A DNA stretch of 64,000 nucleotides from Pseudomonadota bacterium (GTDB taxonomy: Bacteria > Pseudomonadota > Alphaproteobacteria > UBA8366), in contig JAYZAS010000007.1 of assembly GCA_036339585.1 (NCBI GenBank), forward strand, positions 81,212 through 145,211, read 5' to 3'. Position numbers and translations under genes: made by a program. The notes below the pieces were generated by a model. It was not told the origin of the DNA. It ran no database searches and was given only the letters and a program-made list of their open reading frames with translations. Below are positions 1 to 8,565 of the stretch, in pieces (positions within the stretch are counted from its first letter, which is position 1; every line of letters starts with the position of its first letter).

Positions 1-1596
1 GCAAGCAATGTCATATATTTTTTTGATCCAATCTTGCTCGCTTCTCCCTTCAGTAAAATTATCTCTCAGTCCCAAGCCCTCAGCAATATCAGAAAATATA
101 TCAAAATCATTCCGAGCTTGATGCAAAGGTTCAACTAGTTTTTGCATCGCTATCCAAAATCGATCACGGCCGCTAGCGCCGATATCATTGCGCTCCATTG
201 TGGAGGTCGCAGGAAGTACGATATCAGCGTGCCGCGCAGTCGAAGTCCACCAGGGTTCGTGAACGATTATCGTCTCAGGCTTGCGCCATGCTTGTAGTAA
301 ACGGTTAAGGTCTTGGTGATGATGGAAGGGATTACCACCGCACCAATACACTAACCGTATGTGGGGATATTTGCGTTGAGTTCCATTAAAATTATAGCGT
401 GTGCCAGGATTGAGTAACATATCGGCGATCCTCGCGACCGGGATATAGCTTTTGGTGGGATTATCTCCCATACTCATGGTGGGTGCTGACAAGGTTAAAT
501 GAGGGTTACCATAACCGTTCATGCTCCCGTATCCGCATCCAAATCCATTCCCTGGAAGTCCGATGCGGCCCAACATTGCGGCCAAAGTGATTGTCATCCA
601 ATAGGCTTGTTCGCCGTGATCTGTCCTTTGTAAAGCATAGGCACATCCGAGCATGGTATTTTTTTTCGCCATCTCAATGGCTAATGCACGAATTTTTTGA
701 GCGGGAATCTCTGAGATTTTAGCTGCCCATTCAGCGGTTTTAGGTACGTTATCTGTATATCCCATAAGATAGGAACTGAATTTATCAAAGCCGACACAAT
801 ATTTGTTAAGGAACGCTCTGTTGTGAAGACGATTTTCAACTAATGTGTGCGCGAGTCCTAACATAATTGCCACGTCAGAGTTTGGGCGTGCCGGCCACCA
901 CTCGGCATTTAAGTAATCTGCGGTGTCATCTTGACAAGGCGCAACACTTACAAAACGCACCCCATTTTTCCGGAGCATCGGCAACCATTTATGTGTAGCG
1001 TGTTCACCTGCCCCTCCGGGCTCAACCTGTGTGTTCTTAAGTCCAACGCCCCCAAATGCAACAAAAAGTTCGCAATGCTGAGCGATGCCATCCCAAGAAC
1101 TGAAAGGGCCGTAACCCCCCTGACCAATAACGCGAGGAAGGATTGCATGACCCGCGGCATTCGAGTAACTGTATACTTGGTCAGTGAAACCACCAAAGAT
1201 ATTGAGGAACCGTTTCAGTTGCGTTTTTGCATGATGAAAACGGCCAGCGCTCGACCAGCCATATGATCCACCAAAAATAGCTTCGTTCCCAAAGCATTTC
1301 TGCACACGACTTAATTCTGCCACAACTAAATCGATTGCTTGGTCCCACCCAATGGCAATAAATGAATCAGCACCACGATTTTCAGTGTTAGCGCCAAAAC
1401 CGTTATCAAGCCAACTTTTACGAACCATGGGCTGGTGTATTCGGCATTCAGAATATAGTGCATCCTTTATTGATCCGATAATAGGCGATGGGTACGCATC
1501 TTTACAGAACGGTTGGACGTCGACTAATTTACCGTCACGCGTAGTTCCTTGAAAAGCCCCCCAATGGGAAGAATGCATCCTTGTACCATTTTTCAA
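1..1596 (-). CDS. BisC/TMAO-reductase-like molybdopterin oxidoreductase, 3' end outside window
   Basis: This gene reads in one open frame from about 1596 to the window edge, so roughly 530 N-terminal residues are visible and the C-terminus is missing. It belongs to the DMSO-reductase superfamily of bis-MGD molybdoenzymes, in the branch of biotin-sulfoxide/TMAO reductases. Visible hallmarks are an N-terminal HSSHWGAF, GGSYGWSSAGRFHHA near residue 109, YSNAAGHAILP (Ser145 aligns with the Mo-ligating serine of DMSO/TMAO reductases), GGNPFHHH, and ARHADIVLPATSTMERND. No Tat or Sec signal is seen, which favours a cytoplasmic BisC-like role (S- or N-oxide reduction) over a periplasmic respiratory reductase. 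I prefer the TTG start at 1596, which has GAGGAG 9 bases upstream; the in-frame ATG at 1578 has no properly spaced ribosome site. It lies downstream of map and sfsA on the same strand. Substrate unknown. Confidence 0.85.
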   Translation of the reverse strand, partial: MKNGTRMHSSHWGAFQGTTRDGKLVDVQPFCKDAYPSPIIGSIKDALYSECRIHQPMVRKSWLDNGFGANTENRGADSFIAIGWDQAIDLVVAELSRVQKCFGNEAIFGGSYGWSSAGRFHHAKTQLKRFLNIFGGFTDQVYSYSNAAGHAILPRVIGQGGYGPFSSWDGIAQHCELFVAFGGVGLKNTQVEPGGAGEHATHKWLPMLRKNGVRFVSVAPCQDDTADYLNAEWWPARPNSDVAIMLGLAHTLVENRLHNRAFLNKYCVGFDKFSSYLMGYTDNVPKTAEWAAKISEIPAQKIRALAIEMAKKNTMLGCAYALQRTDHGEQAYWMTITLAAMLGRIGLPGNGFGCGYGSMNGYGNPHLTLSAPTMSMGDNPTKSYIPVARIADMLLNPGTRYNFNGTQRKYPHIRLVYWCGGNPFHHHQDLNRLLQAWRKPETIIVHEPWWTSTARHADIVLPATSTMERNDIGASGRDRFWIAMQKLVEPLHQARNDFDIFSDIAEGLGLRDNFTEGRSEQDWIKKIYDIAC

Positions 1597-1605
1597 GACG
1601 ATAAA

Positions 1606-1611
1606 CTCCTC
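1606..1611 (-). promoter_or_regulatory. Shine-Dalgarno site selecting the TTG start at 1596
   Basis: GAGGAG on the minus strand ends 9 bases before TTG at 1596-1594. The alternative ATG at 1578 is preceded directly by ACAAGG with no spacer, so the TTG start is better supported. Confidence 0.55.
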
Positions 1612-1800
1612 AAAGCTAGTTTCATGTCCTTAGAAAATCAAAAACCGTTTTTTCCCTCCGCCGCAATATGGGGCTACCGTAGACAATTAAACGAGTTCTC
1701 GATTCCTCGTGCTACGAAAAAACTCCTACCATTATTCTTCTTTGGAGCGGTATATTTGCGAAAGTTTTCTATATTGTTGGAATGTTAAACGCACTGGAGC

Positions 1801-2622
1801 CTACACATAAGGCGGCATGGACCAGCCCTTTGGACTTTCAGTAAAAATCTCGAATCCTTCTGACGTGACAGCAACCGTATGTTCGAATTGTGCTGAGAGC
1901 TGGCGATCTTTGGTGACTGCAGTCCAACCATCTTGCAATATTTTTATATTAAATTTACCGGCATTTACCATTGGCTCGATAGTGAAAAACATACCCTCCT
2001 TAAGGATTACGCCCGTGCCGGACTGGCCGTAGTGTAAAATGCTGGGCGGTGCGTGAAATGTTTTTCCAATACCGTGACCGCAGAAGTCACGGACCAACGA
2101 AAATCGATGATCTTCCCCATGCTTTTGTATCGCTTGACCAACATCTCCTAATGTGGCTCCTGGTCTCACAACGTGAATGCCTTTCATCATTGCTTCATAG
2201 GTCACTTGGATTAGCTTCTTTGCGCGAACACCAACTCTCTCGCCGACGCAAAACATGCGGCTGGTATCCCCATGCCATCCATCGAGAATTACAGTTACGT
2301 CTATGTTAAGGGTATCACCATCTTTGAGGATTTTCTGAGGGTCCGGAATTCCATGACAGACAACATGGTTGACGGATGTGCAAATTGATTTTGGAAAACC
2401 TTTGTAATTAAGAGGGGCAGGAATTGCACCGTGGTCGATAATGAAATTATGGCACATGGTATCGAGTTTTTCCGTAGACACGCCCGGTAGAACATGCGGA
2501 GTAATAAAATCAAGAACTTCTGCGGCCAGTCTGCCAGCCTTACGCATGGCTTCATAATCTTCTGAAGTATGGATTAGTACTCCAATGGACTCTGGCTCTA
2601 TTTTTAAATCCGTTTTGGTCAT
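1801..2622 (-). CDS. map: Type I methionine aminopeptidase
   Basis: This 273-residue cytosolic enzyme removes the initiator methionine from nascent proteins. The pita-bread metallopeptidase fold is recognisable, and the five expected metal ligands are in place: Asp108 (in NIDVTVI), Asp119 (in HGDTS), His183 (in CGHGIG), Glu216 (in TIEP) and Glu247 (in QFEHT). The substrate-binding His90 (VCHGIP) is also present. Length fits the bacterial type Ia/Ic enzymes, with a short N-terminal extension before the catalytic core. It lies 61 bases downstream of sfsA on the same strand, an arrangement common in alphaproteobacteria, so the two are probably co-transcribed. Confidence 0.96.
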   Translation of the reverse strand: MTKTDLKIEPESIGVLIHTSEDYEAMRKAGRLAAEVLDFITPHVLPGVSTEKLDTMCHNFIIDHGAIPAPLNYKGFPKSICTSVNHVVCHGIPDPQKILKDGDTLNIDVTVILDGWHGDTSRMFCVGERVGVRAKKLIQVTYEAMMKGIHVVRPGATLGDVGQAIQKHGEDHRFSLVRDFCGHGIGKTFHAPPSILHYGQSGTGVILKEGMFFTIEPMVNAGKFNIKILQDGWTAVTKDRQLSAQFEHTVAVTSEGFEIFTESPKGWSMPPYV

Positions 2623-2683
2623 CTGATCTTATGCAACCTTATTACTGATCCCTCACGAATTTCCATGATGCACTTACAAAAAC

Positions 2684-3382
2684 TCAACAATCAATGGGTA
2701 TTTGACGCACAATTCTTATACTGGTAGGTGAGATATCACAGGCATAGCACACGGCCTCGACGCCAGCGTCTCGTGCTTCAAAAAAAGCCCTTGTGTAGGC
2801 GGGGTCGAGATCAGCAGCGAGCCTGAAAGAATTACAATCACCCCGTTGTACCAAGTAAAACATCAATGCTCGATTCCCATCCGCCCTCATGCATGCCAAT
2901 TCACGAAGATGCTTCTCTCCACGTTTTGTTACTGCATCAGGAAATTCTGCATGATCTTTGCGTTTTAATGTAACATTTTTTACCTCGACGAAGCATGGTT
3001 TTTTGTCTGGTGCTTCAAGAAGAAGATCTATTCGACTATTAACGCCATACCTGACCTCACGGCGGATGTTTTTGTAGCCTCTTAATTGAGCTATTTCGTC
3101 CCCCTCAATCGCGGCTTCTACTATGCGGTTAGGATGAGAGGTATTTATACCAACAAGGTGTCCATCAGCTCGGACAAGTTCCCAGCGCCAATCGAGTTTA
3201 GCTTTTGGATTGGTGTTAGGTGACAACCATACTTCACTGCCTGGCTGCGTGAGGCCCAACATAGACCCCGAATTTGCACAATGTGCTACTACGTTTGTCC
3301 CATTCGGCAACAACATATCGCTTAGGAAACGTTTGTAACGTCTTACGAGCGTAGCTTTTTGTAGTGGTACTTTGAATTCCAT
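2684..3382 (-). CDS. sfsA: SfsA family nuclease / sugar fermentation stimulation protein
   Basis: This 232-residue protein matches SfsA over its full length: an N-terminal OB-like part with HCANSGSMLGL and a C-terminal endonuclease-like domain carrying RIDLLLE and FVEVKNVTL, in which the Asp, Glu and Lys form a PD-(D/E)XK-type active centre. The family was first linked to maltose metabolism in E. coli; later work ascribes nucleic-acid binding and nuclease activity. It precedes map on the same strand. An AT-rich inverted repeat lies just upstream of its start (3391-3409). The assignment is firm; the cellular role in this organism is not known. Confidence 0.94.
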   Translation of the reverse strand: MEFKVPLQKATLVRRYKRFLSDMLLPNGTNVVAHCANSGSMLGLTQPGSEVWLSPNTNPKAKLDWRWELVRADGHLVGINTSHPNRIVEAAIEGDEIAQLRGYKNIRREVRYGVNSRIDLLLEAPDKKPCFVEVKNVTLKRKDHAEFPDAVTKRGEKHLRELACMRADGNRALMFYLVQRGDCNSFRLAADLDPAYTRAFFEARDAGVEAVCYACDISPTSIRIVRQIPIDC

Positions 3383-3390
3383 AAAATCAA

Positions 3391-3409
3391 AACTTTTATA
3401 TTAAAAGTT
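3391..3409. repeat. Perfect inverted repeat upstream of sfsA
   Basis: The arms AACTTTTA and TAAAAGTT (8 bases each) are separated by TAT. The repeat ends 8 bases before the sfsA start codon, so it could be an operator or form a weak AU hairpin in the leader. No T tract follows, so it does not look like a terminator. Confidence 0.4.
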
Positions 3410-3590
3410 GGCCCTGTTTTGTTAAACGTGTTTCATTAGTTGGGAGTCTTATTCCTCAAATTAATACAGTATTTGAGACCGATGTACGTAACCACGGCCT
3501 TTTTAAAAAATCATAAGATCATTTGCTATTCATCCTCTCTAAGCCAAGAAAGTGCCGGGTAAAACTGGGATTTTCGCAAATATGTTTATA

Positions 3591-4811
3591 TTAAATCACC
3601 TTTTTTTGCCGGAGTAGTTCTAAATCAGCCTCTTTTAAACCTAATATTTCTCCGTAAACCTCAGCATTATGCTGACCAAGAGCAGGCCCTAGCCATCTTA
3701 TTGAACCGGGTGTCTCAGACAGTCGAGGCACGATATTTGGAACCGCCAATTTGTCTGCTCTTTCATCTTTCGGACGAGCGATATTTCCGCGGGCGGCATA
3801 GTGCTCATTTTCAAAGATTTCGTCGATCGATGCTACTATACCGCAGGGAACTTCGGCCGAATCGCAAAGTTTGATCAATTCTTTCTGACTATGTTGCAGA
3901 GTCCATTCGGTGACAATTTTATCAACATTTTCACGGTCATTCTCTCGTTGATTTATCGAGCCATATTTCCCTTGGTTTGCCAGTTCGCTGCTGCCCATTG
4001 CCTTTGCAAGGCGGGCAAAAATTTTGTCATTTGTGCATGCGATGGCAATCCATCGCCTATCTTTAGTCGGATAATGACTATGCGGACACACGTTCACCGT
4101 GGCTGCTCCCATGCGTTGACGGATATAACCATGTTTATCATATGCAGGCGCTATTTCATCAAGGATACGAAAGATTGGTTCATAGAGGCCGATATCAATA
4201 AATTGTCCGATGCCCGTTGCATCAGCGTGTTTTAACGCTGCCATAACTCCGAAGCCACCGAATATACCAGCAAGGTAATCAGCGAGGGTTGCAGATCCCG
4301 GGGTTGCTGGCGCCCCATTTGGCTCGCCAGCGAGAAAAGAAATTCCACCGAATGCATTCCCAATCCGACCAAATCCTGGCTTGCTGCTATAGGGGCCGGT
4401 TTGGCCGTAACCCGAGACACGCAGCATTACCATTTTAGGATTTATTTTATGCAAGGTTTTCCAACCCAATCCCCATTTTTCGAGTGTGCCGGGTTGAAAA
4501 TTTTCTGTGATAACATCACACGTGCTAGCTAGCCGCTTGAATAAATTCGCACCCTCTTTTTTCTTTAAGTCGAGCGTAATTGATTTCTTATTTCTAGCCT
4601 CCGATAACCAAACCAAGGTATCCCCACAGTCATCGACGGTGCCTAATTTACGACAGGGGTCCCCCACGTCTGGCAACTCCACCTTTATTACCTCGGCTCC
4701 AAACTCAGCCATTAATGTCGCGCAAAAGGGTGAAGCAACGTATGTGGCTATATCCAATACGCGAAGACCTTGCAGAGGCCCATTTAGCGAGTAAGTGTTT
4801 GTCTTTGGCAT
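3591..4811 (-). CDS. Family III CoA-transferase (CaiB/BaiF), first copy
   Basis: This 406-residue protein belongs to the family III CoA-transferases, which move CoA between a donor acyl-CoA and an acceptor carboxylate via an aspartyl-CoA thioester. The family signature is clear: LRVLDIATYVASPFC at the N-terminus, GAEVIKVE, NFQPGTLEKWG, a GYGQTGPY stretch, and Asp178 within the ATLADYLAG motif at the position of the catalytic aspartate. The start at 4811 has GGAGG six bases upstream. It is monocistronic or first in the leftward unit, with a 222-base divergent promoter region towards the ComA-like gene. The substrate cannot be read from sequence; a second paralogue lies at 47273-48448. Confidence 0.9.
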   Translation of the reverse strand: MPKTNTYSLNGPLQGLRVLDIATYVASPFCATLMAEFGAEVIKVELPDVGDPCRKLGTVDDCGDTLVWLSEARNKKSITLDLKKKEGANLFKRLASTCDVITENFQPGTLEKWGLGWKTLHKINPKMVMLRVSGYGQTGPYSSKPGFGRIGNAFGGISFLAGEPNGAPATPGSATLADYLAGIFGGFGVMAALKHADATGIGQFIDIGLYEPIFRILDEIAPAYDKHGYIRQRMGAATVNVCPHSHYPTKDRRWIAIACTNDKIFARLAKAMGSSELANQGKYGSINQRENDRENVDKIVTEWTLQHSQKELIKLCDSAEVPCGIVASIDEIFENEHYAARGNIARPKDERADKLAVPNIVPRLSETPGSIRWLGPALGQHNAEVYGEILGLKEADLELLRQKKVI

Positions 4812-5033
4812 AATACCCTCCAGCCTCTATATGTAGCGTATAGAATGGATCATGCCGAGGGTTTAAGCTATTTAGAAACAAATTCGAGTTCGCTAAGAAA
4901 ATTAAAGTTGCTTTATCAAAAATGGGAAGCAGAGATATTTTCCATTTGCCCACACAATGAATATTGCTGTCGATATATTCTGTAGGTGTTTATGTATTGC
5001 AATTAATAGGCGATTTAAGTTCTAGGGGGAAAC

Positions 5034-5855
5034 ATGGGTGATATCGATACCGACATTAACGGCTATTTCGAATATGAGCGCTTGAAGGCGCCCACGCGTC
5101 AGGGCAAACCGAGGAAAACTGGGCTAACAGCAATGATTGATGTTGGGCCTAGTGATTTTGGTTGGACAGGCCCGAGAGGACTTCGGGACCTACTCGATTA
5201 TGGGGCTGAGTTCGTCGATTACGCAAAAATATTTGCCATAAACGCTTTGGATTACCCCCCATCCTTAGTAAAGAAAATTGTGTACACTTACAGAGATTAT
5301 GGTGTCATTCCCTTTGCTGGCGGGATTCTATTTGAAACAGCCTATCATCAGAATGCAGTTGATGAATTGATTACTCATCTTCGACGATTGGACATCGATA
5401 TGCTTGAGTTGTCAGAAAATTATATAGAGTTAGAGAACGATGTTAGAAAGCAGCAAATTAATTTGTTGCAGGGTGCGGGTCTTACCGTAGTCTATGAGTT
5501 TGGCAGAAAAATACCTACGTCACCTCTCAGTATCGATTTTCTAGGATCAATGGTAGAGAGTATGATGGATTTGGGTGTAGATCATATCATTATAGAGCAA
5601 AGTGAGATTGACATGTTGGCATCCGAGAACCCCAAGGCTCTGCAGACACTTCCCAAACAATCTTGGTTTAAACACTGCGTGCTTGAGCCTGACCCATATT
5701 CTTTTCCGCAGCAACACATACAAATGATTAATGATTTTGGCCCAGATGTTAGCTTATGTAATGTGACTCCGGAACAGGTATTGAAATTGGAGGGCTTTCG
5801 TCGCGGGATCGGACGCCCCGTCCAATATTCTTTTCTCTCAGACAACCTAAAGTAA
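5034..5855 (+). CDS. ComA-like (phosphosulfolactate synthase family) protein
   Basis: This 273-residue protein aligns along its whole length with the ComA family of TIM-barrel phosphosulfolactate synthases, which add sulfite to phosphoenolpyruvate. Matching landmarks are KTGLTAMIDVG, EFVDYAKIF (Lys65), PFAGGILFETAYHQ, YEFGRKIP, DHIIIE (Glu188) and SLCNVTPEQVL with a terminal FRRG. However, positions that I recall as SDG and EGRESG in methanogen ComA read SEN (127-129) and EQSEID (188-193) here, so the substrate may differ. A strong ribosome site (AGGGGGA) precedes the start. The LDH2-type dehydrogenase begins 4 bases after its stop, so the two are surely co-translated. The fold assignment is good; the phosphosulfolactate activity is uncertain. 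Confidence 0.8.
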   Translation: MGDIDTDINGYFEYERLKAPTRQGKPRKTGLTAMIDVGPSDFGWTGPRGLRDLLDYGAEFVDYAKIFAINALDYPPSLVKKIVYTYRDYGVIPFAGGILFETAYHQNAVDELITHLRRLDIDMLELSENYIELENDVRKQQINLLQGAGLTVVYEFGRKIPTSPLSIDFLGSMVESMMDLGVDHIIIEQSEIDMLASENPKALQTLPKQSWFKHCVLEPDPYSFPQQHIQMINDFGPDVSLCNVTPEQVLKLEGFRRGIGRPVQYSFLSDNLK

Positions 5856-5859
5856 TGAT

Positions 5860-6918
5860 ATGGTTGAAATGATTAGAGTGCCGGTTGAGGAATGTCGGAC
5901 TATCTGCATTGAAGCTTACGAACGTAACGGCGTTGCACCCGAAATAGCCTCACTAGCAACGGACCAATTTATTTTATGTGATTTGCTTGGCATTCAGACA
6001 CATGGAATACTGAGGTTGAGCCACTATATTGGACGGCTTCAGGCAGGAGGGATTGAACCAGCAACGGGTATAACTGTTGATCGAAAAACACCAGCAATGG
6101 CCATAGTAGATGGTGGAAATACCCTAGGAACGGCAGTTGCAGGTCGAGCTACTGAAGTTGCGATTGAAATTGCACAAGAAGTCGGTATTGCGTTTATAAG
6201 CGTCAAAAATAGTAACCACTTTGGAGCTAACGCCAGCTTTGGTTGGGGTGCTTGCGAAGCCGGAACGATCTTGTTGTCTGGCACTAATGGTTCACTAACG
6301 ATGCCGGCAACTGGGGGAATGGCACAGGTCGTCGGCAACAATCCGATTGGTTATGCTGCCCCTCGAAAAGGTGGTAAACACTTTATCCTCGATTTTGCGC
6401 TAAGTGTCCAATCACGCGGCAAAATAAGACGTGCTGCAGAATTGGGCGAGCCTATTCCCGAAGGCTGGGGGCTTGACTCAAATGGCATGGATACGAAGGA
6501 TGCGGCGAAGGTGTTGCAAGGATTTGTCCTGCCCGTTGGTGGACATAAAGGATATGGGCTTGCTTTGGCAGTAGATATGTTGACTGGTGTTTTGAGCGGA
6601 GGGAATTATGCACCATTAATCAAATCCCAGTTTTATGAACCGGATAAACCTTCGGGCATCTGCCACTATTTTATTTGTATTGATCCGGATAAACTAATCG
6701 GTCGTGACACGTTTCAAGCTCGTCTAGAGGACTACTGTTCGTGGATAAAGGAACAACCCTCAATCGATCCAAAAGTGCCCGTCCGAGTTCCTGGAGAAAG
6801 GGCTGCTGAGGCATATGCAGAGAATCTTCGCAAGGGTATATTGGTTGACTCTGATCACCATAAGCGCAATCAAGGCCTTGCCAAAGGCACTGTGAAAGGG
6901 GTTATTCCGGAGGGTTAA
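5860..6918 (+). CDS. LDH2/malate-sulfolactate dehydrogenase family oxidoreductase
   Basis: This 352-residue NAD(P)-dependent 2-hydroxyacid dehydrogenase belongs to the malate/L-sulfolactate/ureidoglycolate family (Ldh_2), which is unrelated to Rossmann-type lactate dehydrogenases. Family motifs are QTHGILRL (catalytic His48 region), SVKNSNHFGA, NPIGYAAP and PVGGHKGYGLALA. Members include ComC, the (R)-sulfolactate dehydrogenase of coenzyme M synthesis and sulfolactate catabolism. Its start lies 4 bases after the ComA-like stop, suggesting that the pair acts on related C3 acids, possibly phosphorylated or sulfonated. The gene ends 3 bases before the convergent gamma-glutamyltransferase. Substrate not determined. 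Confidence 0.88.
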   Translation: MVEMIRVPVEECRTICIEAYERNGVAPEIASLATDQFILCDLLGIQTHGILRLSHYIGRLQAGGIEPATGITVDRKTPAMAIVDGGNTLGTAVAGRATEVAIEIAQEVGIAFISVKNSNHFGANASFGWGACEAGTILLSGTNGSLTMPATGGMAQVVGNNPIGYAAPRKGGKHFILDFALSVQSRGKIRRAAELGEPIPEGWGLDSNGMDTKDAAKVLQGFVLPVGGHKGYGLALAVDMLTGVLSGGNYAPLIKSQFYEPDKPSGICHYFICIDPDKLIGRDTFQARLEDYCSWIKEQPSIDPKVPVRVPGERAAEAYAENLRKGILVDSDHHKRNQGLAKGTVKGVIPEG

Positions 6919-6921
6919 TCG

Positions 6922-8508
6922 TCACACGGCAACAGTGGCTGAGGTGGGGGTCATGGGGTGTGTGAATCCTGCAAACTCCCCTGAAGGCTCAATTAATGCG
7001 ATGTTAGGGCAGGCATATAATGTTGGGAAAACTGAATTTTCGCCAACTACGACAGGCATTCGTTTTTCTATCGCATCACGTATTTCTATCCCTAATTCTG
7101 GATCTACAGTGCATCGACCCTCTCCACTTACGTCAATGCGCGGTTGGTGGGCAGCGGCATCCAATTCCATTTCCAAAATTCCTATCATTGATATTAGCTG
7201 AAATACAGCCGGCATAATTCGCCGTCCACCAGATGCACCTATTGCGAAATAAGGTTTCCCATTCTTTTCTACGATTGCTGGGCACATATTGCAAAGTGCC
7301 CCTTTGTTTGGTGCAAGTGAATTTGGTTTGTTGGGGAGTGGGTTAAACCAGTATATGCCGTTATTCATGAGTATTCCGGTTTCTGGCAAGGTCACACGAC
7401 TTCCGAAAACAGAGAGCAAAGTTTGCGTTAGGCTTACCAAATTCCCGTGTTTGTCCGCTATGCTGATATGAGTAGTGCATCCATTTGAGTCAATCGTATC
7501 ACCCATGGTTGCTAGTCGCTCATTATATGCCTGCTCCAAAGAGCTAGCCCAACATGCGTAAGTTGATGCCTCTGGGGTGCCTTTTCTTTGCACCAAATCT
7601 GCGGCTAAATCCACTACACGCGCCATTGTAGGCCCTGCAGTCAGGTGCGGCGTTGCATGAACAGTTATGTCGCGGTAAGGAATTGCGAGACTATCGGTTT
7701 CTTGAGCATTATACTCGGACAGATCGGTCGCGGTTATGGTATTTCCACCATCCCTAAGGTCTGCAATTATCGTTTGAGCTATGTCACCACGGTAAAAATC
7801 ATCCGCACCCGCTTCGGCAAGGCGTTCAAGTGTCATCGGCAACTTTCCTAGCGGCGATAGCGGAAGGTCCTGGCCCTGAATTGGTTGTAGTGGAAGGTCG
7901 TGAGCATCAAGATAAATTTCTCGTGATGTATTAAACTGCTTTAATTCCTTTGCCGCACCTAGACATCGAAGCGACATGCTCCAGGTGATTGGTAACCCGC
8001 GTTTTGCTAAATCAATTGCCGGCTGTAGAAGCTCTCTCCACGGCATTGTTGCGTAGCGAGCATGAGCTTTGGCAACACCTGCAATCTGTCCCGGTACCGC
8101 TATTGAGTGAAAACCAACGATATTTCGGTCTTCCAAAACACTTGGCCATGAAAAGAGGTCCCCGCTAGATAAATTCCCTTCTGCAAGAGGATAATAATCA
8201 GTATCAATTTCACTTGGCGAACGCATCCCAAAATGAAAAGTTCTGTAGTTTGTTGCTTCGTCGGCGAGGGCTACTTGCATATAGCCACCGCCACCAAGGC
8301 CGCTCATCCATGGCTCAACGACTGATACCGCAAAGGAGGTTGCGATCGCAGCATCAACGGCATTGCCGCCAGCGCGAAGAATTTCAGCGCCAACTTCTGA
8401 GGCCAGATAGTGCTGGCTGGATACGACGCCATTAGCCCCCCTAACAGTCTTTTTTTTTAATTCCCATTTTTGGTGATAAAGCAAAATCAGCATCCTTAAA
8501 AAATTCAA
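6922..8508 (-). CDS. ggt: Gamma-glutamyltransferase family Ntn-hydrolase
   Basis: This 528-residue protein belongs to the gamma-glutamyltransferase family, whose precursors cleave themselves before a conserved threonine to form large and small subunits. The predicted nucleophile is Thr345 in CTTHISIADKHGN; other hallmarks are the N-terminal NAVDAAIATSFAVSVVEPW and GLGGGGYM, and GRRIMP and HQPRIDV in the small subunit. No signal peptide is visible, unlike periplasmic E. coli Ggt, so it may be cytoplasmic and may act on an amide other than glutathione. The TTG start at 8508 lacks a strong ribosome site, so the N-terminus is uncertain by about 20 residues. It is divergent from the MmgE/PrpD gene across 57 bases. 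Confidence 0.87.
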   Translation of the reverse strand: MNFLRMLILLYHQKWELKKKTVRGANGVVSSQHYLASEVGAEILRAGGNAVDAAIATSFAVSVVEPWMSGLGGGGYMQVALADEATNYRTFHFGMRSPSEIDTDYYPLAEGNLSSGDLFSWPSVLEDRNIVGFHSIAVPGQIAGVAKAHARYATMPWRELLQPAIDLAKRGLPITWSMSLRCLGAAKELKQFNTSREIYLDAHDLPLQPIQGQDLPLSPLGKLPMTLERLAEAGADDFYRGDIAQTIIADLRDGGNTITATDLSEYNAQETDSLAIPYRDITVHATPHLTAGPTMARVVDLAADLVQRKGTPEASTYACWASSLEQAYNERLATMGDTIDSNGCTTHISIADKHGNLVSLTQTLLSVFGSRVTLPETGILMNNGIYWFNPLPNKPNSLAPNKGALCNMCPAIVEKNGKPYFAIGASGGRRIMPAVFQLISMIGILEMELDAAAHQPRIDVSGEGRCTVDPELGIEIRDAIEKRMPVVVGENSVFPTLYACPNIALIEPSGEFAGFTHPMTPTSATVAV

Positions 8509-8565
8509 AGTATCTCGATTTTCGAATTTAAAGCCTATACTGTAGCGATAAAAAGGAGAAGCGAT

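Noticed and set aside
3801..4235. Plus-strand reading frame of 144 codons
   Set aside because: It is antisense to the CoA-transferase gene, lacks a ribosome site, and has a cysteine-rich sequence with no family resemblance.
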